Positions 35,064 through 44,184 are shown, numbered from the stretch's first letter. The stretch is DNA of 64,000 bases from Gudongella sp. (GCA_024649995.1 JANKMX010000005.1:1-64000), one strand, 5' to 3'. The notes: a model not told the origin generated them from the letters alone. Translations and numbers: made by a program.

Positions 35064-35756
35064 ATGAGTAGAAAGGTCCTTGTAGTTGAAGATGAAGAAT
35101 CCATAAGAAAGTTTATCAAAATCAATTTGGACAGGGCAGGCTACACTGTTCTGGAAGCACCAACCGGAGAGGAGGGACTGGAAATTGCAGGCAGAGAATC
35201 GATTGACATAGTGGTTCTTGATGTAATGCTGCCTGGAATTGACGGCTTTGAGGTTTGCAGGTCCCTTAGGGCCGACCATCCCCACCTGGGAATTGTCATG
35301 CTTACAGCCAAGAGCCAGGACATCGATAAAATAATGGGCTTGGAGTATGGAACAGATGATTACATGACCAAGCCCTTTAACCCCACAGAGCTTGTTCTGA
35401 GGATAAAGTCCCTGGAACGAAGATTGGAAGCTGAAGGAAGCGCAGAGGCATCCATGCTCGAGTTCCCACCATTCAAGATCGACGTTTATTCCAGACTGTT
35501 CTATAGGAATGGCAAGGAGATAGAGCTGACCCCTACTGAATTTTCCATAGCCAAGCTGTTCATGGAGAATCCAGGAAAGGCCTTCAAAAGGGATGAAATC
35601 CTAAACCATGTATGGGGTGTGGATTTTGTAGGGGACTCAAAAATTGTTGATGTGAACATCAGAAGGTTAAGATCCAAGATAGAAGAGGACTCAAGTCAGC
35701 CATACTATATCGAGACAGTATGGGGAGTCGGGTACAGATGGAGAGCCAAAAGTTAG
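35064..35756 (+). CDS. OmpR/PhoB-family response regulator
   Basis: The 230-residue protein has a receiver domain with acidic residues E9-D10-E11, phospho-acceptor D53 in V-V-L-D-V-M-L-P-G and the conserved Lys in Y-M-T-K-P-F. A C-terminal winged-helix domain follows (about 130-230), with L-T-P-T-E-F and V-D-V-N-I-R-R-L-R-S-K-I-E in the recognition helix. Overall it is WalR/PhoP-like. It lies 10 bases after the deacetylase and 9 before its kinase. It is the best candidate to bind the 11-bp repeats at the operon head. Confidence 0.94.
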   Translation: MSRKVLVVEDEESIRKFIKINLDRAGYTVLEAPTGEEGLEIAGRESIDIVVLDVMLPGIDGFEVCRSLRADHPHLGIVMLTAKSQDIDKIMGLEYGTDDYMTKPFNPTELVLRIKSLERRLEAEGSAEASMLEFPPFKIDVYSRLFYRNGKEIELTPTEFSIAKLFMENPGKAFKRDEILNHVWGVDFVGDSKIVDVNIRRLRSKIEEDSSQPYYIETVWGVGYRWRAKS

Positions 35757-35765
35757 GAGCACGGA

Positions 35766-37160
35766 ATGAGACGAAGTATTAAATCCAGGCTTATCAAGAA
35801 TTTCATGCTGATAATACTTGTGACTGTAATATTCCTGGAAATTCTGCTTATTACAGGAATCAGAAACCATTATTATAAGAACGTGGAAGACATTCTGACA
35901 AGTCAGATTGAGTTTTCCACCACTTTTTATGCCCGATATTTCTCATCTGGGAACCTGGAGGGCATCCTTATTGAGGACACCGACATATTCTGGCAGCATA
36001 CTGCAGCTCAGGTACAGATTTTGGACCTGGAGGGCAATATTCTGATGGATTCCCTTGGAATAAATTTCACGGACAGAATAGAAACACCTGACGTACAGCA
36101 GGCAATCAATGATGGTAGAGGTGTGTGGACTGGAAATGTGGAGTATGATAGTGAGCCTGTTATGGCAGTTGCCATGCCAATAGAGAGCGCAGGTGAAAGC
36201 ATTGGTATCATAAGGTTCATTTCAAGCATGGAGGAGACAAACATAATCATAAGACAAATTTCACAGGTGCTGATTCTAATTGGCCTTTTGGTTGTTGCCA
36301 TTTCTGGATTTTTGAGCCTGTTCTTGGCAAACTCAATAATTAAGCCATTGAAGGAGGTAACTGACGTTGCCGAAAAAATGGCAGACGGCCAGTTCAAGGT
36401 CAGGAGCCAGGTCAAGGTTGACGACGAAATTGGAAGGCTTTCGCATACCTTGAATTACATGGCGGAGGAGATCACAAGGAAGGAAAACATGAAGAATGAC
36501 TTCATCTCTTCGATTTCACATGAGTTGAGGACTCCGCTGACATCCATAAAGGGGTGGGCAATAACATTGATGGATTCCGAGGAGCTGGACAATGATCTGC
36601 TTATGGATGGACTAAATATCATAGAGGGGGAAAGTGACAGACTTACGGGAATGGTTGAGGAGCTATTGGATTTTTCAAGGTTCACATCTGGGAGGATCTC
36701 CCTGGTTAAGGATACCATTGATATCAAGGAAACCCTAAAGACAGTTGTATACCAGATGATGCCAAGGGCCATCAACAACAATATTAATTTTATTGTTGAT
36801 ATCGACGATGAGATTACCCCGATTCTGGGAGATGAAAATAGGATAAAACAGGTTCTGATCAATCTTTTGGATAATGCCTTCAAGTTCACGGGTGAAGGTG
36901 AGGTTAGCCTTAGTGCTTATGAGGAAGAGGAATATCTGATAATTCAAGTGAGGGACAATGGTCCGGGGATTCCAGACAACGAGCTGCCCTATGTGAAGGA
37001 TAAGTTCTACAAGGGTCAAAACAGCAAGTCCCACAGTGGGATTGGCCTTTCCATCTGTGACGAGATCATTGGCCTGCATGGTGGAACACTTAAGATTGAA
37101 TCACAGGTCGGAGAAGGTACTGTGGCAACAATAGGCTTCCCAAGGGAGGTGACTGTATGA
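35766..37160 (+). CDS. Sensor histidine kinase
   Basis: The 464-residue membrane kinase has TM1 (about 12-32), an extracytoplasmic sensor (about 35-165), TM2 (about 168-190) and HAMP. The HisKA domain has phospho-accepting H252 in S-I-S-H-E-L-R-T-P, and the ATPase domain has N-L-L-D-N-A-F-K-F and G-P-G-I-P with G-I-G-L-S. There is no cytoplasmic PAS domain between HAMP and HisKA, unlike typical WalK. It pairs with the regulator just upstream and overlaps the following lipoprotein gene by 4 bases (ATGA). Confidence 0.94.
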   Translation: MRRSIKSRLIKNFMLIILVTVIFLEILLITGIRNHYYKNVEDILTSQIEFSTTFYARYFSSGNLEGILIEDTDIFWQHTAAQVQILDLEGNILMDSLGINFTDRIETPDVQQAINDGRGVWTGNVEYDSEPVMAVAMPIESAGESIGIIRFISSMEETNIIIRQISQVLILIGLLVVAISGFLSLFLANSIIKPLKEVTDVAEKMADGQFKVRSQVKVDDEIGRLSHTLNYMAEEITRKENMKNDFISSISHELRTPLTSIKGWAITLMDSEELDNDLLMDGLNIIEGESDRLTGMVEELLDFSRFTSGRISLVKDTIDIKETLKTVVYQMMPRAINNNINFIVDIDDEITPILGDENRIKQVLINLLDNAFKFTGEGEVSLSAYEEEEYLIIQVRDNGPGIPDNELPYVKDKFYKGQNSKSHSGIGLSICDEIIGLHGGTLKIESQVGEGTVATIGFPREVTV

Positions 37161-38659
37161 GAAAGCTTTTAGTGGTGGTCATGATAGCATTATCATTTGT
37201 TATGACTTCCTGTGCCGTAATAGAAGGAGAGACCAAGGAAAGAATAGTGGCGCCTGACAACAATCTTTCACCCATAACAGGGAAATGGGAGGTTGCAGAG
37301 CTTGTATACAATCTCGGATCAGTGAACAATCAGGAAACTGATTCACGAGTGGGTGAGATTGGGCTATTTCACAAGGATGGAGTTGTACTTGGACAGGACT
37401 ACACATCAACACCCTCATTCAAGATCAAGAAGGTTAGGACAAGGGACTATCTGATTTCCAAGTTCAAGCTTAATCCCGCATCCCTGGGGATAGGAGAGGA
37501 TTATATCAAGGTGATCACAATAATTAACCAAGACCAGTACTTTGCGGAATTCATCGAGGTGGATGAGGATACGCTCCTGGTTTATTTGGATGAAAGCTTT
37601 TACAGACTTGAAAGGCAGCTGGAGGCGGTTAGCCTGGAGGAGGTTGAAAGGTATATAAACGTTGAAAAGAACGTACAGAGAAATCTGGGAGAAACCACTG
37701 ATGAGAGTCTAAGCACTGGATTGCTGCTGGGAGTCAGGACTCAGGGCTTTGACGATTCTTACCAGATACCGACCTGGGAATACAGGACCTATTGGATAAA
37801 TATGCAGAACAGAAGCCTTGAGGGACTTTATGAACTGGATAGGATCCTGCTGCCAAGAAAGAATGGCTTCTGGTTTGTGGACCAGGAGAGAACTTTTGAG
37901 AATGGGATCATATCAGATGAAATTGATGCAACACCTCTTTTCACACCTGATGACAACTCGGAAATCATGGAGGCCATGGTATTTGATTCCAGAGAGAGGA
38001 CATTGCTTCAGGAGAGGCCAGTTCCATCCATACTGAGAAATATAATATTTGTGGGCAACGATTATGTTTCAGTTGAAAACATTGAGCTGGACAGGGATGA
38101 ACGTAGATCGCTCCATATTTATGCAATTGACAATCTGTCTGAGCAGAAGCCAATCAAGCTTTCAGATCTGGTAGGTGAAACTGGAAGGGACCTGTTTCTT
38201 GAAGGAGTCAGAAGCGTCACTGCAGTGGATGAGAATATAATGATAAACGAGGAAAATGTTGGCCTGGTTAGAAACAATGGGTATTGGACATTAAAGGGTA
38301 GAATAAATTACAAGGAAAACGAAAAGGAGCTTTACAGGGACTTCAACATCAAGGCCATACCACCAAAGGAGATGGTAAGCTATGATGAGCTTGCCATCCC
38401 ATGGGATGCTGTAAAACTTACGGTTCCTGATGTCCAGGATGTATTTTCATCTCCAAACAATGAATTTATGGTTGTAATAACCACTTCCCATATTGTAATA
38501 TATTCCTTGGAGGAGTATGATATAGATAATACACCTGTAGCCAGGATAAGGTTGCCCAATGACTCAACTGTTATAATGTCAGAGTGGGCAGTGGGAAGAT
38601 ATCCAGGCATATGGCAAAATGAGATGATCAAGCATGGGGCTGCTGAGCTGGAAAGATAG
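37157..38659 (+). CDS. Predicted lipoprotein of unknown function, linked to the two-component system
   Basis: The 500-residue protein begins with a signal peptide ending in a lipobox-like M-T-S-C (Cys19). It is mostly beta-strand-rich and acidic with no motif I recognise. Translational coupling to the histidine kinase (ATGA overlap) suggests that it acts in the same pathway, perhaps as an extracytoplasmic sensor partner or a target. No homologous family can be named from sequence inspection. Confidence 0.7.
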   Translation: MRKLLVVVMIALSFVMTSCAVIEGETKERIVAPDNNLSPITGKWEVAELVYNLGSVNNQETDSRVGEIGLFHKDGVVLGQDYTSTPSFKIKKVRTRDYLISKFKLNPASLGIGEDYIKVITIINQDQYFAEFIEVDEDTLLVYLDESFYRLERQLEAVSLEEVERYINVEKNVQRNLGETTDESLSTGLLLGVRTQGFDDSYQIPTWEYRTYWINMQNRSLEGLYELDRILLPRKNGFWFVDQERTFENGIISDEIDATPLFTPDDNSEIMEAMVFDSRERTLLQERPVPSILRNIIFVGNDYVSVENIELDRDERRSLHIYAIDNLSEQKPIKLSDLVGETGRDLFLEGVRSVTAVDENIMINEENVGLVRNNGYWTLKGRINYKENEKELYRDFNIKAIPPKEMVSYDELAIPWDAVKLTVPDVQDVFSSPNNEFMVVITTSHIVIYSLEEYDIDNTPVARIRLPNDSTVIMSEWAVGRYPGIWQNEMIKHGAAELER

Positions 38660-38694
38660 CTTCATGGGACATAATAACTGAAGGGAATGATTTT

Positions 38695-39093
38695 ATGGGG
38701 ACGTTGATTAGCCTGTTTTCAAAGGTTAAGGATATATTGGCTGAGCTGGGAGGGTACTACGATGACTCCAGGATGATAATCTATGTAACTGCTGCAGTCA
38801 TGGGAATAACTCTACTGACACATCTGATTTTCAGAAAGATCAGGATAATGAAATATCTACCAGGACTAATCGTTCTGGGGATAGGACTCTTCAACCTATA
38901 CACCGTAAAGGATACCCTAACTGCTGATGAAAGCCTGGTGAACCTCTTGCTGTTTATAATAGGTACTGTTGCTGGTCTTGTCGGGATGCTATTTGCCCTG
39001 ATAATCGGGATATTTTCCAAGCCGGTCAAGAGGAAGACAAGGAAGACCAAGACAAATAAGGACAAAAAAACTGAAGAGCCTGCAAAGAGCTAG
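38695..39093 (+). CDS. Small membrane protein of unknown function
   Basis: The 132-residue protein has three hydrophobic segments (about 27-45, 52-68 and 80-107) and a very basic C-terminal tail (K-P-V-K-R-K-T-R-K-T-K, then more Lys). It has no recognised domain. It follows the lipoprotein gene by 35 bases and ends just before a strong terminator, so it is likely the last gene of the deacetylase/two-component operon. Confidence 0.65.
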   Translation: MGTLISLFSKVKDILAELGGYYDDSRMIIYVTAAVMGITLLTHLIFRKIRIMKYLPGLIVLGIGLFNLYTVKDTLTADESLVNLLLFIIGTVAGLVGMLFALIIGIFSKPVKRKTRKTKTNKDKKTEEPAKS

Positions 39094-39097
39094 AAAG

Positions 39098-39123
39098 AAC
39101 CCTGAATCCTCGGATTCAGGGTT
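39098..39123. terminator. Bidirectional terminator
   Basis: AACCCTGAATCC (39098-39109) pairs perfectly with GGATTCAGGGTT (39112-39123) around a 2-nt loop. It sits between the convergent membrane-protein gene and glpP. Confidence 0.8.
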
Positions 39124-39688
39124 AATATATTTCCTGGTTTGTGAAATGCACTGTTGATATGCCTGCTGCTCCTGATTCCAGGCATTTTATGACTGACTCC
39201 CTGGAATCCAGAAAGCCGCTTGAAACAAGGGGTGTCCTGGTTTCCCTTATAATCTGTACAATCAGATGGGGTAGGACTCCAGGAAGCACAATTGAGCAGT
39301 GTGGCCTTGTTTCCTTGATTTTTTCTATGGTATAGTTCAATTTGTATTCATTGTAGACAGAGAATCTACCCATGGTGAAGATGCCCATCTCCTTGCTCTG
39401 TTCCATAAGCGCTGGCTTGGAGGTTATGATTCCGTCAATTTCAATATTCTTGGATATGAATTCAAGTCCCCAGGAATCCTTGGAATAGCCTTGGATGGCA
39501 TCCAGATATATGTATATGCTTTTACCCCTATTGTGGGCCTTTTTGCAGAGCTGTCTCAAATTGAAGATATTACCAGTCATCATAAAGATGTTTTGACAAT
39601 TGGATTCCAGGGCAAGGTTGAATTCATCAAGGGTATTTACCTCGGCTATTACTGGATATTCAAGCAAGCTGTTAAAAAATTGGTTCAT
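39122..39688 (-). CDS. glpP: Glycerol-3-phosphate-responsive antiterminator
   Basis: The 188-residue cytosolic protein is of the GlpP family, which binds glycerol-3-phosphate and glp leader RNA to prevent termination. Typical segments are N-I-F-M-M-T-G-N-I-F-N-L, I-Y-L-D-A-I-Q-G-Y, G-I-I-T-S-K-P and I-V-L-P-G-V-L-P, with an overall TIM-barrel-like pattern. No glpF, glpK or glpD gene lies in the window. It is the last gene of a minus-strand run (pspC-like, recX, GIY-YIG, glpP), overlapping the GIY-YIG gene by 17 bases. Confidence 0.88.
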   Translation of the reverse strand: MNQFFNSLLEYPVIAEVNTLDEFNLALESNCQNIFMMTGNIFNLRQLCKKAHNRGKSIYIYLDAIQGYSKDSWGLEFISKNIEIDGIITSKPALMEQSKEMGIFTMGRFSVYNEYKLNYTIEKIKETRPHCSIVLPGVLPHLIVQIIRETRTPLVSSGFLDSRESVIKCLESGAAGISTVHFTNQEIY

Positions 39689-39950
39689 TTGGAGCCTCCT
39701 GGATCAATTTAATTTTATTCTCACGGGAAAGTGACTTTATCCATATCTCTCTTTTCATTGCGGAGCTCTTGTCAGGATGGCCCTCGGAATAGACCATGCT
39801 GACAGGAAGTCTTGACCTTGTATACTTTGAGGCCTTTCCCTCGTTGTGCTTTTTCAACCGATTTTCCAAGCTGTCCGTGTAGCCTGTATAAAGGCTGTTG
39901 TCACTGCATTTAAGGATATATACGAAAAACAAACTAGTCATCCTTTCCAT
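39672..39950 (-). CDS. GIY-YIG domain protein (UPF0213, YhbQ/YazA type)
   Basis: The 92-residue protein is a single GIY-YIG module: Y-I-L-K-C near 10, Y-T-G-Y-T near 21, R-L-K-K-H-N near 31 and the final E-I-W-I-K-S-L-S-R. These small proteins have nuclease folds but unclear roles, possibly in DNA repair. ATG 39950 or the in-frame ATG at 39941 may be used. It overlaps recX upstream and glpP downstream, so it is translationally coupled. Confidence 0.9.
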   Translation of the reverse strand: MERMTSLFFVYILKCSDNSLYTGYTDSLENRLKKHNEGKASKYTRSRLPVSMVYSEGHPDKSSAMKREIWIKSLSRENKIKLIQEAPNEPIF

Positions 39951-40557
39951 CTATTCTATCCAAAACCTTCCTGATTGTTTCGTAGGAATGGCCTTTTCTC
40001 TGCAGAAATCCCCCTATTCGTCTGAATCCTTTTTCGGTCCTGTCAGCGAGAATTGAAGAATATTTCGATCTCACAAGATCCACCAGGTCCTGAATCTCCT
40101 CATGGTATTCCTCATCAAGAGCCTGCTCCATTGATTCCTTGGATATTCCCTTTTGTGCGAGCTCATTTCTGATCCTGTAGGGTCCAAAGCTCTTGTGGGA
40201 GGTCTTGTCCCTGATATAGGCCCTGGCGAAATCCAGATCGTTCACATAACCGGCTTCCCTAAGCTGTTCAATGACAATATCCACCGTATTTCTGCTAAAT
40301 TCCTTTCTTACAAGATAATCCTCAAGCTCCTTTTGGGTACGCTGTCGAAAGCTTAGATACTGATATGCCTTGGATTTTGCACTCTGAAGCTCATCCCTCG
40401 ACTTGATGTTTTCAAGGAGCCCTTCATCAATCTCCATGCCTTTTTTAAGACCCAGGTCCACCTTGGTGGAGTAGAACAGGCCAAAGGCAAATTGGTTGTC
40501 TATGAAGATGTTTACCCTTTCAGGATCCCTCTGTTGGGTTATGTTTGTAATGATCAT
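39934..40557 (-). CDS. recX: Regulatory protein RecX
   Basis: The 207-residue protein of three-helix repeats is typical of RecX, which binds and modulates RecA filaments. Marks are A-K-S-K-A-Y-Q-Y-L-S-F-R-Q-R-T-Q-K-E-L near 58, G-Y-V-N-D-L-D-F-A near 100 and L-Q-R-K-G-H-S-Y-E-T-I near 187. The ATG at 40557, behind GAAGGG, gives a standard length. A longer frame up to 40668 has no supporting start. No recA gene is seen here. Confidence 0.88.
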   Translation of the reverse strand: MIITNITQQRDPERVNIFIDNQFAFGLFYSTKVDLGLKKGMEIDEGLLENIKSRDELQSAKSKAYQYLSFRQRTQKELEDYLVRKEFSRNTVDIVIEQLREAGYVNDLDFARAYIRDKTSHKSFGPYRIRNELAQKGISKESMEQALDEEYHEEIQDLVDLVRSKYSSILADRTEKGFRRIGGFLQRKGHSYETIRKVLDRIDGKDD

Positions 40558-40577
40558 TTCATTTCCCTTCTTGAAGA

Positions 40578-40967
40578 CTAATCTTTTTTGATGAGAATAT
40601 AAAGACCTAAAATAATCAGTAGGGCAGGCCATAGTCTCATAACCTGACGGACTGTATGGGAAAACCATGGGAATACCATATTTCCAAGAAGCACAGCTCC
40701 CAGTATCATCAAGCCAATGCCCACAACTGTTCTGCTGTTGTCCTTCCGTTCAACTCCGTCTCCGTCCTCCTCATGAATGTAGCCATCGTCTTCAGGTATT
40801 ACGAGACCGCATATAAGGTATGCCAGTGCAAAGGTACCAAAAGATGTCAATGCCAATATAAACCAGATCAGCCTTATTATTGTAGAGTCAATGTTTAGGT
40901 ATTCACCAAGACCTCCGCATACACCGAAAATGTACTTGTCTGATCTTGATCTTCGAAGTTTTTTCAT
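40578..40967 (-). CDS. PspC-domain membrane protein
   Basis: The 129-residue protein has the PspC motif at its N-terminus (F-G-V-C-G-G-L-G-E-Y-L-N-I-D) followed by a membrane helix (about 33-55), a short acidic linker and two more helices. PspC proteins sense envelope stress or modulate PspA/LiaR-like systems. The ATG at 40967 is chosen because GGGAGGT lies 7 bases upstream. It is probably the first gene of the minus-strand run to glpP. Confidence 0.88.
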   Translation of the reverse strand: MKKLRRSRSDKYIFGVCGGLGEYLNIDSTIIRLIWFILALTSFGTFALAYLICGLVIPEDDGYIHEEDGDGVERKDNSRTVVGIGLMILGAVLLGNMVFPWFSHTVRQVMRLWPALLIILGLYILIKKD

Positions 40968-41054
40968 ACTATTACCTCCCATTTTCTTTCTCATTCTGAT
41001 AATATCAGATTTTAGGGATGAATGAAATAGGAAGCTTAAAATAATCAAGTTTGC

Positions 41055-41082
41055 ACGGGTTTTAATTCCCTTGCAAACCCGT
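41055..41082. repeat. Inverted repeat between divergent PspC and FHA genes
   Basis: ACGGGTTT (41055-41062) and AAACCCGT (41075-41082) are perfect 8-bp arms, 12 bp apart. It may be an operator or a hairpin near the start of the FHA transcript. No protein can be named for it. Confidence 0.45.
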
Positions 41083-41111
41083 TTGTGGTAACATGGATAG
41101 GGGGTGATATT

Positions 41112-41543
41112 ATGTTCGACTTGCTATCAATAGTCCTAAAATATGTGTTTGTATTTATAATCTATCTATTTATTTTCACCATAATCAGAATGATATATCT
41201 GGACATTAGAAGTGTGGATTATGGGAATTTGGAATCGGGAGCATATTTGAAGCTTCTGAACAGAATTGATTCTCTTCCATATAACCTAAGCGACAGCTAT
41301 CCAGTCGAGGGAGAATTGACCCTTGGCAGGCAGAAGGACAATATAATACAAATAAAGGATCCCTATATATCAAAAAAGCATTTCAGGATAATCAAGGATG
41401 AGAATGAGTTTTTCCTGGAGGATTTGGGGAGCTCAAATGGAACCTACCTGAACGGTGAGAGGGTCCTTGATGTGGTGAGAATCGGGAAAGGTGACATGAT
41501 AAAGGTTGGAGAGCTTGAGTTTATATTCATAGACGGAGCGTAG
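41112..41543 (+). CDS. Membrane-anchored FHA-domain protein
   Basis: The 143-residue protein has an N-terminal membrane helix (about 8-28) and a C-terminal forkhead-associated domain (about 65-140) with L-G-R, S-K-K-H-F and L-G-S-S-N-G-T-Y-L-N-G. These are the phosphothreonine-binding residues. It lies 12 bases before an FtsW/RodA gene and a PBP gene. The arrangement resembles actinobacterial FhaB-RodA-PbpA loci, where a Ser/Thr kinase feeds FHA; no active kinase is next door here. The ATG at 41112 follows GGGGTGAT. Confidence 0.92.
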   Translation: MFDLLSIVLKYVFVFIIYLFIFTIIRMIYLDIRSVDYGNLESGAYLKLLNRIDSLPYNLSDSYPVEGELTLGRQKDNIIQIKDPYISKKHFRIIKDENEFFLEDLGSSNGTYLNGERVLDVVRIGKGDMIKVGELEFIFIDGA

Positions 41544-41555
41544 GAAGGTGATATT

Positions 41556-42791
41556 ATGAATGAAAGATTAAATGGCAAGGCTCCCAGAAAGCTATTGTTT
41601 CTATTTGAAATTCTCTCACTGTCATTGATTTTTCTATACAGCTGGGAGGGTATCCAAACCGAGACATATGTAATAGCAGTTGGGCTTGTTCTGCTAATAT
41701 ACTTTTCGAATTTTTTGCTTGCCAGGATATCAAAGGGGGACAGCTACATATTTTTGATAGTATGCATGCTGATTTCCATTGGAATAATTATGATCTACAG
41801 GATAAGTCCCGACCTGGGACTTAAGCAGCTGATGTGGCTAACCTTTGGTATTGCAATGTTTTTCGCTGCTTATTTTGCAACAAGGTACATTGGCTTCTGG
41901 GAAAGATTGACGCCATTATATTTGATAGGCAGCTACGTAATGTTTGCAGCTACCCTGTTAATGGGCTCCAGAACCCACGGGGCAATAAACTGGATCAACA
42001 TCGCAGGAGTTAGCGTGCAGCCTGCGGAAGTCACAAAAATAATCCTTGTGTTTCTTCTTGCAGCCTTTTACGGTGGTGATGAAAAATATAGAAGGATGAA
42101 AAATGCTGAAATGATTCTTATGATGGTTGCATATTCATTTATCGGTCTTTTGTTTCTGCAAAGGGATCTGGGTACTGCAGTGATATTTTTCGGTGTATTC
42201 ACTGGACTTCAGTACATCTATTCCGAGGATAGACGTCTGATATTTGCAAATCTTGGTCTGGCAGCTGTTGGTGGTATATCAGGCTATATTCTTTTTGACC
42301 ATGTTAAGGTCAGGGTGACCACATGGCTTAATCCCTGGCCCCACATTAACGACAAGGGTTATCAGATAACCCAGTCACTTTTCGCAATATCAGAAGGGGG
42401 CTTCTTTGGGACAGGTCTTGGAAGAGGAAATCCATCCTTTATACCATTGTCATACAACGACTTCATATTTTCTGCCATAAGCGAGGAGATGGGTATTTTT
42501 ACTGGGATAGGAATTATAATGCTCTTTATGCTTCTTGTGTACAGAGGCTTTAAGATAGCCCTGAGACAGGATAATCAGTTCTTTAGGATAGTTGCACTAG
42601 GGATCAGCATGGTATTTGGAATCCAGGCTCTTATAATAATAGGTGGAGTGATGAAGGTCATACCTCTTACGGGCTTGACACTGCCCTTTGTTTCCTACGG
42701 AGGAACCTCAGTTGTCACAAGCTTTATCGCCCTGGGAATACTACAGGGAGCCTCTGAAAAAAGGGGAAAGGCAGGTGCTGCAAATGAATAG
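41556..42791 (+). CDS. FtsW/RodA/SpoVE-family SEDS glycosyltransferase
   Basis: The 411-residue protein has about ten membrane helices. Family motifs are A-E-V-T-K near 150 and G-L-G-R-G-N-P-S, F-I-F-S-A-I-S-E-E-M-G and P-L-T-G-L-T-L-P-F-V-S-Y-G-G-T-S near 285-385. SEDS proteins polymerise lipid II glycan strands with a partner class B PBP, here the next gene, which it overlaps by 8 bases. Whether it serves division, elongation or sporulation cannot be read. Confidence 0.93.
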   Translation: MNERLNGKAPRKLLFLFEILSLSLIFLYSWEGIQTETYVIAVGLVLLIYFSNFLLARISKGDSYIFLIVCMLISIGIIMIYRISPDLGLKQLMWLTFGIAMFFAAYFATRYIGFWERLTPLYLIGSYVMFAATLLMGSRTHGAINWINIAGVSVQPAEVTKIILVFLLAAFYGGDEKYRRMKNAEMILMMVAYSFIGLLFLQRDLGTAVIFFGVFTGLQYIYSEDRRLIFANLGLAAVGGISGYILFDHVKVRVTTWLNPWPHINDKGYQITQSLFAISEGGFFGTGLGRGNPSFIPLSYNDFIFSAISEEMGIFTGIGIIMLFMLLVYRGFKIALRQDNQFFRIVALGISMVFGIQALIIIGGVMKVIPLTGLTLPFVSYGGTSVVTSFIALGILQGASEKRGKAGAANE

Positions 42792-44184
42792 TGAAAGGAA
42801 AAGAATAATCACAATCCTGATAGGACTTTGTATGGGATTTGTGCTTCTAATAGGCTATTTGAGCTACTTCCAGATGTTCAGGGCACAGGCTGTAAGGGAT
42901 AATGCCTACAATAAGAGACTTTGGATAAATGAGGACAATATTTTAAGGGGAGGAATAAGAGACAGGGACGGTGAGGTTCTTGTATACTCCGAGACCCGTG
43001 AGGGAGAGGCCCAAAGAATATACAGGTTTGATAATCTCTACAGCCATGTTATCGGGTACAGCCTTAAGGACTATGGGAAGTCGGGGTTGGAAAGGAAATA
43101 CAATTCATACCTGGTAAATGCCAATGAAAATACCGCAATAAACGAGCTGATCAACCTGATCAATCCTTCAGGGGTGGGGAATAACCTCTCCCTGACAATA
43201 GACCATGACCTTCAGATGAGGACGAGGGACCTTATGGGTGGCAAGAAAGGGTCAGCAATTGCCATTAACCCAAAAACCGGCGAGATATTGTCAATGGTCA
43301 GTGTACCTGACTTCAGCATCGAAACCTTGAGCGAAAACTGGACCACAGTTTCCGAGAATTCTGATAGTCCGTTATTGAACAGGGGGACTCAGGGCCTATA
43401 CACTCCTGGATCAATATTCAAGATACTTACGGCCATAGGCGTCATTCAGAAGGGTGTTCCGGAAGCCATATATGAGTGCACTGGAAGTACAGTGATCGAT
43501 GGGTATACAATTAGGGATTTTGATGAGAGTGGGCATGGGCCATTGAATCTTGAGCAGGCCTTTGCCGTTTCCTGCAATACCTATTTTGCAGATCAGGCTG
43601 TTGCTATTGGCCACGACAACTTAAGGGAAATTGCTGAGAGCTTGCTGTTCAATCAGAAAATGGATTTTGACCTTGAAACAACCGATTCCATATTTCCGGA
43701 TAAGTCCATAGGCTTGACAGACCTTGGTGCATCGGGGATTGGTCAGGGAAGGGTTCTTACAACCCCGCTGAACATGCTGATGACAGTTTCCGCAGTGGCA
43801 AATGATGGATATATGCCCATGCCCTATATAGTGGAATCCATTCTTACTCCAGGTGGATTGACAATAGATTCCCACAGAAGTCAATCCATTAAGGTTCTGG
43901 ACAATGGAGAGGCACAGGCCCTAAAAAGAATGATGAGAGAGGTAGTGGCATCGGGAACCGGGACCAATGCCGGATTAAAAGGGGTCCAGGTGGCCGGTAA
44001 GACGGGAACGGCTGAAAACTCCTCAGGGAACAATCACGCATGGTTCGTAGGCTTTGCACCACTTGAGGATCCAAAGGTTGCAGTGGTTGTTCTTTTGGAG
44101 GAGGAAGGCTCCTCAGGAGGCAGGGCTGCTGCTCCAATAGCCAGAGAGATTATCAATTTTGCCATTAATAATGTTTCAAACTGA
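42784..44184 (+). CDS. Class B penicillin-binding protein (PbpA-type transpeptidase)
   Basis: The 466-residue protein has an N-terminal membrane anchor (about 8-28), a short dimerisation region and a transpeptidase domain with all three active-site motifs: S210-I-F-K213, S263-C-N265 and K406-T-G. It should cross-link peptidoglycan with the adjacent SEDS protein. It lacks the long extra domain of PBP2 and PBP3. ATG 42784 overlaps the SEDS gene by 8 bases. It is followed directly by a palindromic terminator. Confidence 0.93.
   Translation: MNSERKRIITILIGLCMGFVLLIGYLSYFQMFRAQAVRDNAYNKRLWINEDNILRGGIRDRDGEVLVYSETREGEAQRIYRFDNLYSHVIGYSLKDYGKSGLERKYNSYLVNANENTAINELINLINPSGVGNNLSLTIDHDLQMRTRDLMGGKKGSAIAINPKTGEILSMVSVPDFSIETLSENWTTVSENSDSPLLNRGTQGLYTPGSIFKILTAIGVIQKGVPEAIYECTGSTVIDGYTIRDFDESGHGPLNLEQAFAVSCNTYFADQAVAIGHDNLREIAESLLFNQKMDFDLETTDSIFPDKSIGLTDLGASGIGQGRVLTTPLNMLMTVSAVANDGYMPMPYIVESILTPGGLTIDSHRSQSIKVLDNGEAQALKRMMREVVASGTGTNAGLKGVQVAGKTGTAENSSGNNHAWFVGFAPLEDPKVAVVVLLEEEGSSGGRAAAPIAREIINFAINNVSN

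Noticed and set aside
40558-40668. Longer N-terminus of RecX
   Set aside because: It does not resemble RecX and overlaps the end of the PspC gene; ATG 40557 gives standard length.
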